A stretch of 64,000 bases of DNA, taken from contig JAJQJQ010000005.1 of the NCBI GenBank assembly GCA_028622995.1, positions 8,122,001 to 8,186,000 of the forward strand, written 5' to 3'. Origin of the DNA: Panagrolaimus kolymaensis. Lineage: Eukaryota > Nematoda > Chromadorea > Rhabditida > Panagrolaimidae. The notes under the pieces were generated by a model. The model was not told the DNA's origin, did not search any database, and saw nothing but the letters and a program-made list of their open reading frames with translations. Positions 46,953-59,839 of the stretch are shown here, piece by piece. Each line of letters opens with the position of its first letter. The stretch's first letter is position 1. A program made the position numbers and the translations under genes.

Positions 46953-47516
46953 TGATGACACATGAAAATCGCTATCTTTTCCTCTTACTAAATTTGACTT
47001 ACAAATACCTTTTATTCAAAACCTTCTTTCGTAATTTACGGTATTTTTTAAACTTTATTGAATGAAATAAAATTTATTAACCTCGTTAATTGTCCTTTAT
47101 TGCTTTATCTTTTCAACATTTTTTTGCAAAAATTATGACTAGGTTAGAATCAAATTATAAAAAAAGTTAATAAAGCTTTATAACATTTGGAAGTTTTTCT
47201 TCTAAAGCTTTTGTACAAAAAGTCAAACATTGAAAACAAAAAAATTTTACGATAGCATGATGAAATTTTTGCTAATGCATCGCAAAAATTTGAACGATGA
47301 TTTTCATTGCCACTGGCAATAAGTCGATAACTTGTTAATTTTGAGGCGTCCTACAAACATTTGGTAATTTACATACGTTTTAAATGCTTGATTTTCGAAC
47401 CCTTCAAAAACGTATAAAAGGAAGCCATGACATCAAAAAGTCCTCAGTTTAAGTCTTCGCTTCGTTGACTTTCATCTTGCTCTTGCTCTCTCTATCTCAT
47501 CTTCTACATCGTCAAC
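46953..47516. other. Intergenic / MSP promoter
   Basis: 564 bases ending at the MSP start. GATA-type sites occur at 47251-47255 and 47326-47330, and a TATA box at 47413-47419. Confidence 0.5.
47413..47419 (+). promoter_or_regulatory. TATA box of the MSP gene
   Basis: TATAAAA about 100 bases upstream of the MSP ATG, with GATA motifs 80-160 bases further upstream. Nematode msp promoters are known to use GATA sites for spermatogenesis expression; their use here is inferred. Confidence 0.55.
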
Positions 47517-47948
47517 ATGGCTTCCGTTCCTCCTGGTGACATCAACACTCAACCTTCCAACAAGATCGTCTTCAATGCTCCATATGATGATAAGCATACT
47601 TATCACATCAAGGTTGTTTTTTTTTTTGCTTTTTCTTTTTTATAATTACACTTCTTTTTTTAGATCATCAATGCTGGTGGGCGTCGTATCGGATGGGCTA
47701 TCAAGACAACCAACATGAAGCGTCTCGGCGTTGATCCTCCTTGTGGCGTCCTTGATCCTAAAGAAGCTGTTCTCATGGCTGTCTCATGTGATTCCTTCGA
47801 ATTTGGCCAAGAAGACACCAACAATGATCGCATCACCATTGAATGGACAAACACTCCTGATGGCGCTGCTAAACAATTCCGCCGTGAATGGTTCCAAGGT
47901 GATGGAATGGTCCGCCGCAAGAACCTCCCTATTGAATACAACCCTTAA
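47517..47948 (+). CDS. msp: Major sperm protein
   Basis: Cytoskeletal protein of nematode amoeboid sperm and secreted oocyte-maturation signal. Exons 47517-47612 and 47664-47948; 126 residues, the canonical length. Ig-like MSP fold throughout: [96 protein letters not shown]. The single short intron is at a position common in nematode msp genes. Codon choice (many C-ending codons) is distinctly GC-richer than neighbouring genes, as expected for very high expression. No signal peptide, as is normal for MSP. Confidence 0.98.
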
Positions 47949-50402
47949 TTTTGTTGTTTAAATAGTTTTAATAATAATAAATAATATTTAATTTTTAACT
48001 TTTGTGTTGTGATATTTTTTTGGTGTTTTATTTTTTCGCTGCAAAAAGTCTTTATCAGAAGGTATTGGTACTGAAATTGATACTTGAGTGTTGTTTTTGT
48101 TTTTTTGAACTTGGATGCAAGCAAACAGTCATTTTTCTAGTTGTTTATATCGACTTTAGTTTTCGCATTATCTTTTTAAAATTATGAGTAGGTAGTTGTA
48201 TCAAAGTATACAAAAAAGCATAAACTTTAATTGCTGTTTTTATGGAAGCTTTTTTTCATGTAACTTGGAAACTAAAAAAAGCAAAAGTGGCAGTTTATAA
48301 ACCTTAAATTATGACCTCCTCTTTTCTTTTATAATCTGGTTATATTATTATTTAATGAAATCAAGTGTTATGGGATTTTTAAATGGAAAACTTACACCTT
48401 TGCACATATTTTAGCATTCATCCATCATTAGCTTTATTTGTTAATTAAAAATTTTGTATGTGGTGTTTCAGCGTTTTTTAAAGTTAAAGCATATTTGCAA
48501 AGATCCAACTTTCTCAAGATTTCCCAGTTTTGTAAGAGCCTCCTTACCTCTTCTTTGGAAACTAATTGTGAATTTCTAATTACTACCTACGTGAGAATGG
48601 GTGGTTTTCCTTTTCCTCGAAATAATATAGTTAGAAATTGTAATCCGTGTGAATGAAGCTTTACTTAAAATTACCGGAAAACGATGGATTCCTATTCAAT
48701 TAGATGCATAAATTTACTTAACGGGTGAACAACATATTACAATACTTACAAATAATTCTTTAAGAAAAAGGTCTAATTTTTTGGATGAATAAAAAAGGAT
48801 ACCTTAATTCATCCTTCAATGATACATGATTTTTCAATTGGCTTTCTCCTTATTTTTTTTGTGAAATTTTATTGTTATGAAATTGTTCCACTATAATTAA
48901 TTTTCCTTATCTTTGTTTTTGTATTTGCATTTTTTACCATATGATCTTTTAAAAATTTATATAGATAAACTTACAAAGTTTTTGAGCATTTAACTTTTTC
49001 GGAAAAAATAAGCACATTAAAAAGTGTTATTCAATCTTTGCTTTCAACTATCAGCAATAAAACAATTCCATTATAATACATCATAGGTTAGTTATGGTAG
49101 TGGCCATCGAAAATAAAAAAATGTTGATGTTTATGTTGTTTGTTACTATTTTTACCAGAGTTTTGCACGTGTTAGTTTTTTTTTTAATTTTTTTAGAAGT
49201 GCTTTACAGCTTTTTGCAAATTTACAAATTTTTGGTTCAAGGAGTTCAAATTTAACAACTTTTTTGAGAGTGATTTAAAACTTTGGCACCTTTAATTTTT
49301 AAACCATTAAATTACAAAAAAACTTGAATGAGGAAAAAAGCGTCGTGAGTAACATTGAAATATGCTGCTATTTTTAACGAAAAGAAAAAAAACACATAAA
49401 TTTAATAGGGTTAAAGAAAATTAATTGTTTTGTTATTTTTATTTTTTTCGTGAAGTTGCTTGAATTTTTTTTGAAAACTTTGCTTATCCAAATTTTTAAT
49501 TTTTGATTCTTTACTAAGGTTGCTTTGTGTTTTTTTTTTATAAAAATATTATTTTTGACTTTCACAATGCAATTTCTTTTTTTGATAACGGATTTATATG
49601 AAGCCTCTTCTATTTTTTCGGCTGTATCCACCGTACTTTTTTCAGCCATTTCCATATCTTTTCCATCTTTTTTAAGCTTTTTCATTTATTAAATTCCAAA
49701 GATAAAATATTTTTTATGTTATAAAAACTTGAAATATTATATATTTATATTCGCTAATTTCAATGAGAGTTTTCCCATGAATGCACCACACATAACTCGA
49801 AATGTATTTTTTTGTGCATTTTTTTAGTTTTTTCAACATTTAACCCAATATTTGATATAAAATACTTCCTTGGGGCTTCGCCATTGAAACTTGTAGGTTG
49901 CAAAATAACTAATTTGAGGTTAAAAAAATTTTGATTCCATTTTTGGAATAATTATTTTTCGCTTTTATGTTTAAAAAAAGCCACATTAGTCTTTTTATGA
50001 GATGTTTAGTCGGGGTTGGTTTTATTTTAATGAGCTTATATAATATTATTTTTTCTAGCTCTCTTTATGTGGGAGTTGCTCAATAAAAATTTAACTTTTA
50101 AGATATCCATATTTTTGATTTACACAAACTACCGTAATATTTTAGAATTTTAATCTCACCATTTTTTTCATTCACGCTTCTTTAATATTGTGTTTGATAG
50201 AATTACCCAGCTATTAAATTATTTTTTCCCCGAGTCATTTAAAAATTTATAATTAGCGCTTTTGTGAATTTTTATTTCCCTGTCTAACAAATATTTAATT
50301 GTTATTTTCCATGGTACCGTCTTCCGCTGATTCATAGGCTCGTTATTTACTAAAGATAATTTTTAAGATTTATTTCTTTATTTTGCATGAACCAGTCGCA
50401 AA
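47949..50402. other. AT-rich intergenic
   Basis: About 2.4 kb without a convincing gene. A minus-strand Lys-rich frame at 49374-49685 is the longest but has no family resemblance and degenerates into compositional Lys/Ile/Asn sequence. No RNA gene or repeat recognised. Confidence 0.4.
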
Positions 50403-51985
50403 ATGTCTACAACACTATCTCCCCTATTAGATGATCAATGTTTATTAGCTCAAGAAACAACAGGGAATTGGAAAATTGTTACTGTATTATTAATGGTTGT
50501 CATATTGGATATTACTAGCATTTTCTTGCTTGGTATTTATGCACATTGTTATTTGATTAATAAAGCCATACATCCAAATTTAAAAGCTTTAATATTTTCA
50601 TTGACTCTTTGTTTCATAATTCGAAATACTTTGACATTGATTCGAGCTTCAAGAATGCTTATTGCTGGAATTATTGCAAAGGTAAGTTTTTTGGATCATA
50701 GTTGGAAAATATTTTCCTCGTACAAAATGAGTAAATACATCCACGTGCTGGAATAAAATAAATTCTTGGAAGTTCCTACAATAATTAAACTTCTTTTTTG
50801 TATTTATGTTTTAGTTATAATTTTTTAATGAATTATTTTTTTTGAAAATACAAAAAATATATTGGTTTTACCTACATTTTTTAATTTTTCTTTATTTTTT
50901 TTAATAAAAGCACTTTGATAATAACTCATATAGTTCCAGGAAAACCCATGTCATCTTTTAACGCTAAAAATTGTTTGCGGTATCGAATCTTTGGTAAATG
51001 CAACTCCCGTTGAAGTTGCACTTTGGACTTTTTGTATTATTACAATTGAAAGAGCAATAGCAACTTTATTTTATAAAAAATATGAAGACTACAAATTTAT
51101 TACTATTGCCATTATTTGTTCTTTAATTCCAGTAAGTTTTTTTAATCCAAAAAAGTCTTCAACGAAGGCTTTTTTTTGCTAAAAAAAATAATTGCAAAGT
51201 AGTTATCTTTATGGTTTTTAATTTATTTTTTAAATTTTCAGTGGATATTTCAAGCAGTTTACATTTTTCCAACCGTAACTAAAGTTATCACAGGTTCAAA
51301 TGATTTGATGCCTTATTGCAGTTCACTTTCATCCAAAGCCATAGATATTTTTGCTACCCTCGGTTATATGGTGCCTCTTGCAATTGTTAACATAATACTT
51401 TGTTTAATTATTTTAATAATTAATATTCGAGCAAAAAAATATGAAATATTAACAACTAATAATGGAGCAAATTATTTAACAGCAAAATTTCAAAGATTAG
51501 AAAATATTGATGCTACTCGTTCCATTACAGTTCATTGCATACTATTTTTAGTTTTTTATATTGTAAATGTTTATATGGTTGTTTTCATTCAAAATTCTAA
51601 TATTACTTCTTTGCCTCTTTTTGCTGTTTTAAAAGTAAGTCAATTTATTTTAAATTTTATAATTTATTGGCTTAAAATTTCGCAAACCGAAAAGTTTTGT
51701 AATTTTTAACTTGAAACAATAAAACTAAAAATATCCATTTTTTCTATTTTTGGTTTTCAGGAAGCTTCAAGTCTCACCTTCCCAGTTCATGGAAATGTCC
51801 ATGTTTTGATTGGACTTATGATGTCGCCAAAAATTCGAGAAAAATTCGCCAATTCTAGACTTATCCAAATTATAACCTGTCGAGGAAGTAAACTTCGTAA
51901 AAATACTCTCATTTTAACCAAAAGAGTTGCTCCACTCGCTGAAAGAGATGATTATTTTAAAGTTTATCGTAAACAATGGGCTTAA
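50403..51985 (+). CDS. SRA-superfamily seven-transmembrane chemoreceptor
   Basis: Exons 50403-50681, 50940-51131, 51242-51634, 51761-51985; 362 residues with seven hydrophobic segments. Nematode chemoreceptor features: an N-terminal Cys-containing extracellular stretch, a conserved CHLLTLK...ESLVNATPVEVALWTFC segment, and ITIERAIATLFYKKYEDYK after TM3, resembling the ER(x)xAT(x)xxxxYE motif of the SRA/SRAB groups. The C-terminal part contains PVHGNVHVLIGL, then a basic cytosolic tail. Ligand and exact subfamily cannot be determined. For exon 2 the acceptor TTCCAG at 50939 is preferred over TATAG at 50933; both keep the frame and differ by two codons. Confidence 0.85.
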
Positions 51986-54900
51986 ATTCTGAATAAAATT
52001 TTAAAAACTTTTTATATCTGTAAATTTTTAATAAAATTTTAACAACATAAATAAAGTTATAAAAAAGTGAACCAAATGGAATTTGTGTTTAACATCATCG
52101 CTTTTTTAACAAATTAAGATAAATTACTACTCCTTTAATTTCGCATAAATCTTGTACGCTGTTGTTTGAGATAGTGATTGTTCAAGTATTTTTTGATTGT
52201 TCTAACAATCGATTCTAACTTTTTTTTATTAAATCCGATAAAAAAAAGTAAAGTGGACCTTTTTCTTTCAAAAAAAAAATTGAGAGAATATTTTAAAAAT
52301 AAAATTTCAAAAACATTTTCCATAAATCAACTTTTATTTTCGATCGTTTAATTCTTTTTCTTTTTATTCTCTCTCTTTTTTAAATTGTTTGTTTGCAGCT
52401 TTCAAAATAGCAAAAAGACTTAACTGCCGATAAAAAATTTTTAATTGGGTCAAAACAACAACGACTTCGAAGCCGGATTAGCACTCGATAAAAACAAAAG
52501 GTATGCTCCTAGCTTTGAGCTTCTTGGTTTATTATTTGGTTTAGATTTTGTTAATATTTTGACCAGTGAATTATTCTATAAAAATAAAAAAGGCAATCCG
52601 AAGTAAAAGCATTTTTTCATTATGACGCAAGCAATAGACTAAAGTTGAAAAAAAATATAAACGAAAACGGAAACATATTTTATGGTTAAATAGTTTTATG
52701 GAATTTGTCATAAAAAATGAATAAGCATCTTTTTAATAAATATAAATTTTAAACAAAGGCTATGAAGAAAAAAACAGGAAATGTGGCAATGATGGTTTTT
52801 CAAATTGCTTTGATGACGATGTCTGATCAAAACAGAAAATTTTTAGTGCTTCGGACTAAAGTTGAGTGCATTTTTTATTAGCTTACATCTGGTAAAGATA
52901 ATTAAAAATTAAGAATTATACCATTAGAAAACATCTAATAATTACTTTTTGCTATCAAAACATAGATTTTTTTATTATGGGAGACAAAAAAAGCAGCATG
53001 GAGGAAAAAATCCAATAAACAAAAAAGAGGTTAAAAAAAGGTGAAAATAGTGCATTTCTTTAACTCTCTCATTCCAGAAATGACCTTCTTTTTCATTTCA
53101 TTTCATTGATCAAATAAGTTTTCCTTCATTCTATGGAAAAAGTATCTCTGGCTTACTTGTCGTTGAACGAATAAGCGATTCGCCTTTTACTAACCGCTTC
53201 CGGGCAAGTAGGCTCATATGAGTCTTAAAATAATTTTTGGAAGGCTTTTTCGAAAGAAAAAGCTTATTTAAACCATAACTCGAAACTAAAGTTTCAAGAA
53301 AAATGTCGCAAAATCATTTGCACAGAAAAAACGTAGTAAAAAATGAAACACAAACTATAGAAACATCGGCAATTGCAGCAAAAAAATCTTGAAAACTAAT
53401 ACTTTCAATCCTTTTTTTCTTTCAAAACCCGAACACTTATTTTTTAATCTTTTTACACCTCGAAAAAAATTCCAAGAAAAAATAATCCATTTTGAACAAA
53501 AACAATGAAAGCACACTAAAAATAAAGATCGAAAGAGAGAGAGAGTTATTGCAACTGTTATTTTCATGAATCATTTTGCTTCTTTTTTTTTGTTGAACAA
53601 ATTTATCTCAAAGCAATTGTCTCATCCTTGTCGTGCCTTCCCTCTTCTTCCACATAATCGGCGGCTCATAGATAATGGAACATCTCAACACTCTCAAAAA
53701 TGAAAAAAAAGAGGAAGAATAAAAAAACCCAAACATTTGTCGAAGACGTAATTCAAAAAAAAAAAATCAAAAGGAAAAACTTTTCATGTCTTTTTTCTTT
53801 TGTCGCTATTTTTCTTCGTCGGCGCTTTTTAGGTCCAAATTTGATACTTCCTCGGTGGTCGTCTTGAATAAAAAAAACATTGAATGATAGATTTCTTAAA
53901 AAGTAATAAGTTTTTTATGTCTGATTTTACATGTATTATTTTTTAATGTTAGTTTGATTGGATTTTCGCTAAAAGTGTTTACGATGTTATAAAAAATTTA
54001 TGAGAACTAAATTTTTTTTAAAGCATGCAAAAAAGATTTGTTTTGTTTTCTTTTGTTTTTTGATTTTATTGAATTCTTTTTATGCTTGATTTTACTGTAA
54101 ACTGACTTCCTCAAAGCCTTTTCAATTTTAAAAATTTTGTCTAATAATTTTCAAATCTTGTCTTTGTATTTTTAGTTTTTTTACAAATTTGATTTTTGTG
54201 AATATATGTTTCTTACTTTTTTACCTCTTTTATGTACGTATCATATCGTTAAGGACTGTATTTCTAAAAAATATCTAAAATCCATTTTTAACCGAGATTT
54301 TTTTCAGTTTTTTATTTTACAAACTTTTGAGTAACAAAAACCTTCATTTCAAACAGAGAAAATCTTTTAAAATAAAAACCTTTTTTTGAATACAGAGTAC
54401 TGTCATTTTTGAAAAACCGATAATGTAGTCACTTTTAGCGTAGGCAACGAAATAAAATAAAAATATTCTAAACATTTTATTTTTATTTCTGTAAAACTTT
54501 TTTTTCAATCATAAAAAGTAAAAAAAACTTTTTGCCTCCAACGCTTGAATTAACTTTTTTTTATTATAGTATTTTTACGCTTTCTGCATCCTCTTTTTTC
54601 TCATTTCCTATTTTACCAACCAATGAAAGAAAAACAATTTCTATTCAACAAAAAAAAAATTGAAAATTTCAATTTTGGGAGTTAAAGATAAAAAAGCCAA
54701 AAAAACCCTTTTTTTATTTTTTATTTTGCCATCGACGATGACTTCGATATAAAAAAATGTGTTAATGTTTCCGTTTATTTTATTGCCCACACGCATCAAA
54801 AGTATTATTTTTTGAGAAGGCCTCCATTTTTGGGATGGATAGAATGGAATGGCTATGTGGTGGAATTAGGGAAATTTTAAGTGCTTTTTTCTTTAAATTT

Positions 54901-55093
54901 GTTTTTATTGACCATTATCGCCCTTGCTTCTTCGTTTCATCTTTTTTATTTGTCTGCCATTTTTTGAAGGTTTTTTTTCAAAAACAAAGAAAGGCATACT
55001 TTTTAAAGGGAAAATAATAGTTTGAAATTTTTTAGGTAATGTTTTAAATTGAAAAAAATTAATTTGATTTAAATTGTTATCAGAAAATCAGAT
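51986..55093. other. AT-rich intergenic with a small folded element
   Basis: About 3.1 kb with no coding signal. A less AT-rich segment at 53151-53213 can fold: GCTTACTTG (53151-53159) pairs with CAAGTAGGC (53205-53213), enclosing CGAAT/ATTCG (53168-53172/53178-53182). A CAG acceptor at 55081-55083, ten bases before the channel ATG, is a likely spliced-leader site. Confidence 0.4.
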
Positions 55094-58000
55094 ATGAATC
55101 GACGTGGAGTCGATAGAATTGCAGCGCATATTTTGGGTGGAAACCCACCGGATAGTACGAGTATTAGAAGACCGGTGCAAAGTGTGTATGTTGTGAGGCC
55201 GAGAGTTCAAAGTGATTCAGGCGCCAATCGACCTATCACAGTTAGAGTTGATAGAAGCAGGTAAGATTTTTGCTTTGATTTCATAGCCTTACTAACCTTT
55301 AAAAAACATGTTAAATATGTACATTTTTTTTCTTACAATAAGTCGTCTAAAATTTTACCTCTAAGAAATTTCTTCAAGTTTGATTCAAAATCTTTTTGCC
55401 ATGGCTAATTTTTAGGCCAGCTTCACTTAACATTTCAACCATTCCATCAAGACCTGTCTCCATTGCTGAAGAAGAAGATGTTGGAATTCTCGATTCCCCA
55501 ACTAAATCCATTTCTGTAACCGAAGGAAAAGATGGCGAAGTTGAAATTACTGTTCGTGATCAATCCGTGTTTAAATTAATGCTTGAAGATGCTTCCATTG
55601 AGGGTGCTCGATATTTATCAGCAAAAGATATAAGAATTCGTGTAATTTGGACTGCCATTATTATACTATTTACTGTATTAGCTTTATATCAAATTATAAC
55701 TCAAGTTAAAATGTATCTTCAAACCCCGGTGGCAACGAATGTGGAAGCAGATTATCCACCTGAAATTAATTTTCCCACTGTTGCAATATGTAATAATAAT
55801 CAATATCGTTTAACATATCTCACGGGTGGAAGGGTGCAAAATCGAAAGCCGAGAAATCGAACAGCAGAAATTAAAGGAATAAATGATACTTCACCAAATG
55901 TTTTTGATCGAGCGTTGTTAAATTCATGGGATATGGATGCAGTAAAATTTTTACGTAATGCTGCACATTGGAAAAGTCGAATGATTTTAAGCTGCACATA
56001 TCCCAATGGAACTCGATGTCGAATAACTGATTTTAAAGCTGTTTGGACTTTGACAGGGCTTTGTTGGGCCATCAATACGGATGCAATGGATCCGGTGATG
56101 GTTTCAGGTGCTGGTCCAACAAATTCTTTAAAGTTACTCCTAAATGTTGAAAGATATGAAAGAGTTGAAAGTTGTACTCCTCGATTTAAAACTACAAGTT
56201 TACCAGGATTAAAAATTTTAATTTATAATCAAACAAATGTTCCTTTTTCAAGCCTTGATGGTGTTAATGTTCCGCCAGGATATACCATGGATATCCCATT
56301 TAGAATGCAACATCGACAAAAACTCCCCGGTTTAAATTGCATCAAACAAGTAAAAAATAAAAAAGGAAAAGAAAATATTGAAGATGCAATGGATGCAACA
56401 ACATGTATGATAAAAAATTATTTAGAAGAAATTGAGAGGCAATGTGGATGTTCCATGCGTCGAGCATACAACCCAGATGCAATACGTAAGTTAACTTCAG
56501 AAGCTTGATTTATTAAATGTATGAAAAAAATTTTAGTTGGCTTTCAATTTTGCAATGTTGAGGAATACTTTAATTGCGTCGTGCCTGTTCTTAAATGGGG
56601 CTATGATGGCGGATTTAGTAATTATAAATGCATGGCAAATTGTGATGAAATTGATTACACCGCATGGCAGGACATGAATGAACTTCCAAATAACATTTTT
56701 CCCAAACTTATTGACACCGTTGATGAAGAAGATGAATCAGAAGTGGATGAAGAAGAAAATATTGATGATGAAGTAAAACAAAAAGTTGTCAAATTAATTA
56801 AAATTTAATATGTTTGTTTGTAGCTTTCAATTGATGAACTTGGCAGAGAAGAGCATTTTAAATGCGAGGATAATCAATTATTAGAGGACCAGCAAGTTAG
56901 TAGAATTAAGCGTGAAGCCCATCGAGCTTACGAAAAGCAAACGAGATATCAAGAGGATATTTTATTGAGAACCAAACGGCTGATAACAAGAGTGAAACAA
57001 ACAGCTGAGCAGTAAGTCTTTTTTTCAATCACTTGTTTTTACATAAATTTGCAATTTGAATGGGATAAAAGAAAGTGGTAGTACTTTTGCCTCGTATTTC
57101 GGCTATCAAGTTAAATACTTTATAAAGATTTCAATAGATAGAGAATCAAAATTGTTAATTTTTAGAATCTCATATGCTCGCTGGGGTTGGAATAACGACA
57201 ACTTTACTGGGGTTTATGAGCGTTTAATAAATTCGACCGAATGCTTTTCAAATATGTCCACTCGCCACAATGATATCTTTAATGCTATCACAAATAAAGC
57301 AGCACGAGGTGAAGAACGTCGAGCACAAATGCTTGTTCATTTACTAAATAAAAATTTAACTTCGCCACCTGAAGGTGAATTTCGAACAATCTCTGATGTT
57401 AAACATGGTTATGGCGGGGATGAAGTTGAAATTGCAGCTAAAAAGCTTTCATTCATTGAAGAATATGTTCATCAACTTTATTTAATTTACGATGAAGATA
57501 GTTACACAGAAAGGTTATCTCGAAGTTTGGAAAGGATGACAAGAATTTTATATTTAACTGATCAATATGATGAAGGAAAGCTTCAACGAAAAGCATGGGC
57601 AGAAAAAATGCAAGCAAGAAATATGCGACATTTCTTTGAAGAAGATTTCTATGAAGGATGGTATAATATCATCACAAAAGATTTGGATATCACAATTGGA
57701 AAAACTATTGCAGATTTGGAAGAAAAATTGGATACCCTCTTAGATTTAACCGTGAATGATACGGGATTGGATATTGGCGCAGTGTTGCTTTTTGGTGACA
57801 CAAGTTCAAATCATTCTAAATTGTTTTCTGAATTTTTGGATGATATTCTTGTATGCACTTTTGGTGAAGTTAAAAACACTTCTGCAGAGTTATCGAAAAA
57901 TTTCAAAAAAGTTATGCATGATTTTCAATCAGCTTACACGATTCTCTTTAAAAAAGAATTACCAGATTATTTAGAAAACTTTGAATTTGGTGGCAAATTT

Positions 58001-59609
58001 ATCAAGTAATGCTTTTTGATTTTTTCTTCACTTATTTTTTAAAGGAAAATTCTAAAAACAAAAGTGTTAAATTTTTTAGAGAAAATTTTGCTCAAGTCAA
58101 TGTATTTTTACATAAAATGAATGTGGAGCATTGGCGACAAGATGCAACATATTCCATTTGGTCATTATTTTGTGATGTTGGAGGAGCTCTTGGACTTTTC
58201 TTAGGAGCCAGTTTGTTAACCATTATTGAATTAATTTATCTATGCTGCCAGTATGGCGTTACCCATAATAAATGGTGGAGCATCGGACATTCATGGTAAG
58301 CTCCATATTTAAATTTATGCTTTAATAACATTATTAATAAAAAAGCTAATAGTTGCTACCGCTTACTAACATTTTCAGCGAAGGTGAAGAAGGCAATGAC
58401 CCAGAGAAAGGAAAATCAAAAAAGGAAGAAAAAACAAAGAAAGAAAAGAAAATGGAAAAGGCTAAAAAGCGAGAAAATAAACGGCAAATGACTAAAATTG
58501 AAGAAGAAGAAGATGTGGCTTTTAAAATTGTTTAATTCTCAACTAATTTATAATTATATTTGTTAATGGCTTCTTAATAATTCAGAATAGCTTTCTTTTG
58601 CAGTTAAAAATTGTTTGGAGACTATGAATCTCTTGTTGTAATCTCTTTGGTATTTGCGATCTCATTATTTGTTTGTAGTTTTAGGAAAATAATTTACTAA
58701 CATTAAGCTTACTAATAAAAAATTTTGAATATTTTTGTGATTCAAATTAACATTTTTAAAGGGCTAATGATCAAGCAAATCGAGTTGGTCGAGCGACATG
58801 GAGAACATTTTCACGAGCTTCAAAACGAATTCGTCGAAGTCGTGGCGGCACAGATTCTTCAAGTGCCTCAGATGAAGAACAGGGTGAAGGAGGAGGCTAT
58901 ACGTTGATGGTTCCTGTTGAACATAATGAAAAAGGAACTAAAATTAAATTAAAGCCAAAAAGATTAAGAAAAGTGCCAGGTTTGAAAAGGCTTTAATAGC
59001 ATTTAATTAAAATATGTGAATTAAGGAATGATTCGAAAAAGTTTTCGTCGAGCTGCTAAAAGCCCAAATGTGGATGTAGTGGATGAAAATGATGGTGAAA
59101 TGGATTTGACTGAAGTCAAAACAAGCGATAATGAATTACTGGCACCAGAGATCCTAGAAAGGCAAAGTCCCAATGGAAGTAGCGGTCCTTCAGTTGCAAG
59201 TGCCCCGATTGCAGGATCAAAATCAACCACTCCAAGTATCATCAGCAGCCACAGTAATTTATAATCGTAAAAAAAGATTGTTTATTTATTTTTATTTTAA
59301 GGTTTCCAACCAGTAATTATTGATTTTGGTGAAGAGCCTCCAATTCTTCCTCCCCGGCCAGCAAAGAAGGATGCCATAAAAGATATTGACGTGAAACCAA
59401 AATCTCCAAGTTCAATTCCCAAACAAGAAAAAACTCCTTCTCCTGTGTTAGTAGATTGGCAACCTCAAGAATTAGATGCATCTCAGCAAAGCTCTTCCAT
59501 GCCACCCAAAGATCCTTCGCCACCTAAACGACGAAAAGATTCAACTGAATCAACTCCAACCACAAGAAATTCCAATAAAGATATTTTTGAAAAACAATCA
59601 AGTGTATAA
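55094..59609 (+). CDS. DEG/ENaC sodium channel subunit, long-tail isoform
   Basis: Amiloride-sensitive-type cation channel subunit. Exons 55094-55260, 55416-56485, 56537-56772, 56824-57011, 57166-58005, 58080-58295, 58762-58979, 59026-59253, 59302-59609; 1156 residues in frame. Cytosolic N-terminus; TM1 (VIWTAIIILFTVLALYQII) preceded by EGARYL, where the family has an HG motif; ectodomain with DYPPEINFPTVAICNNNQYR and Cys-rich CGCSMRRAY; TM2 with the G-A-S filter (LFLGASLLTIIELIYL). Between the Cys-rich part and TM2 lie about 450 residues rich in acidic and helical sequence. The long tail is Arg/Ser-rich then Pro/Ser-rich (PPILPPRPAKK). The exon 3 donor is ambiguous (56773 or 56785). Paralog identity unresolved. 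Confidence 0.88.
58379..58535 (+). CDS. Alternative short terminal exon of the DEG/ENaC gene
   Basis: Acceptor ATTTTCAG at 58371-58378 fits the phase of the exon ending at 58295 and opens 51 codons, then TAA. The tail is highly charged, with repeated KKEEK/KKEKK units and ending DVAFKIV. It shares no sequence with the long tail. Exon 58762 also accepts phase 2 directly from 58295, and this short exon has no donor that would keep the long tail in frame, so the two tails appear mutually exclusive. Short isoform 957 residues. Confidence 0.65.
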
Positions 59610-59839
59610 TATCGATAAAATTCTTTCACTTTTTTTTAAAATAAAATCTTTAAATTTTATTCTTGTAACAAAAAGATGGAAGGGATGATAAACTTATGTA
59701 GGTTTTGAAAAACAAGAAACAAAAAAAGAAACACATGCAAATTTTTAAATTTCCTTTCTGTTTGTAAATTTCTTGTTATTCTTTCTTATGTTTTTCAAAT
59801 CGCTTCTTGCTCGTTGGCTTTGCTCAAGAAAATATTTTA

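Noticed and set aside
49374..49685. 103-residue Lys-rich minus-strand frame starting MKKLKKDGKDMEM
   Set aside because: The first part looks hydrophilic and gene-like, but the rest is compositional Lys/Ile/Asn; no splice partner or homology evident.
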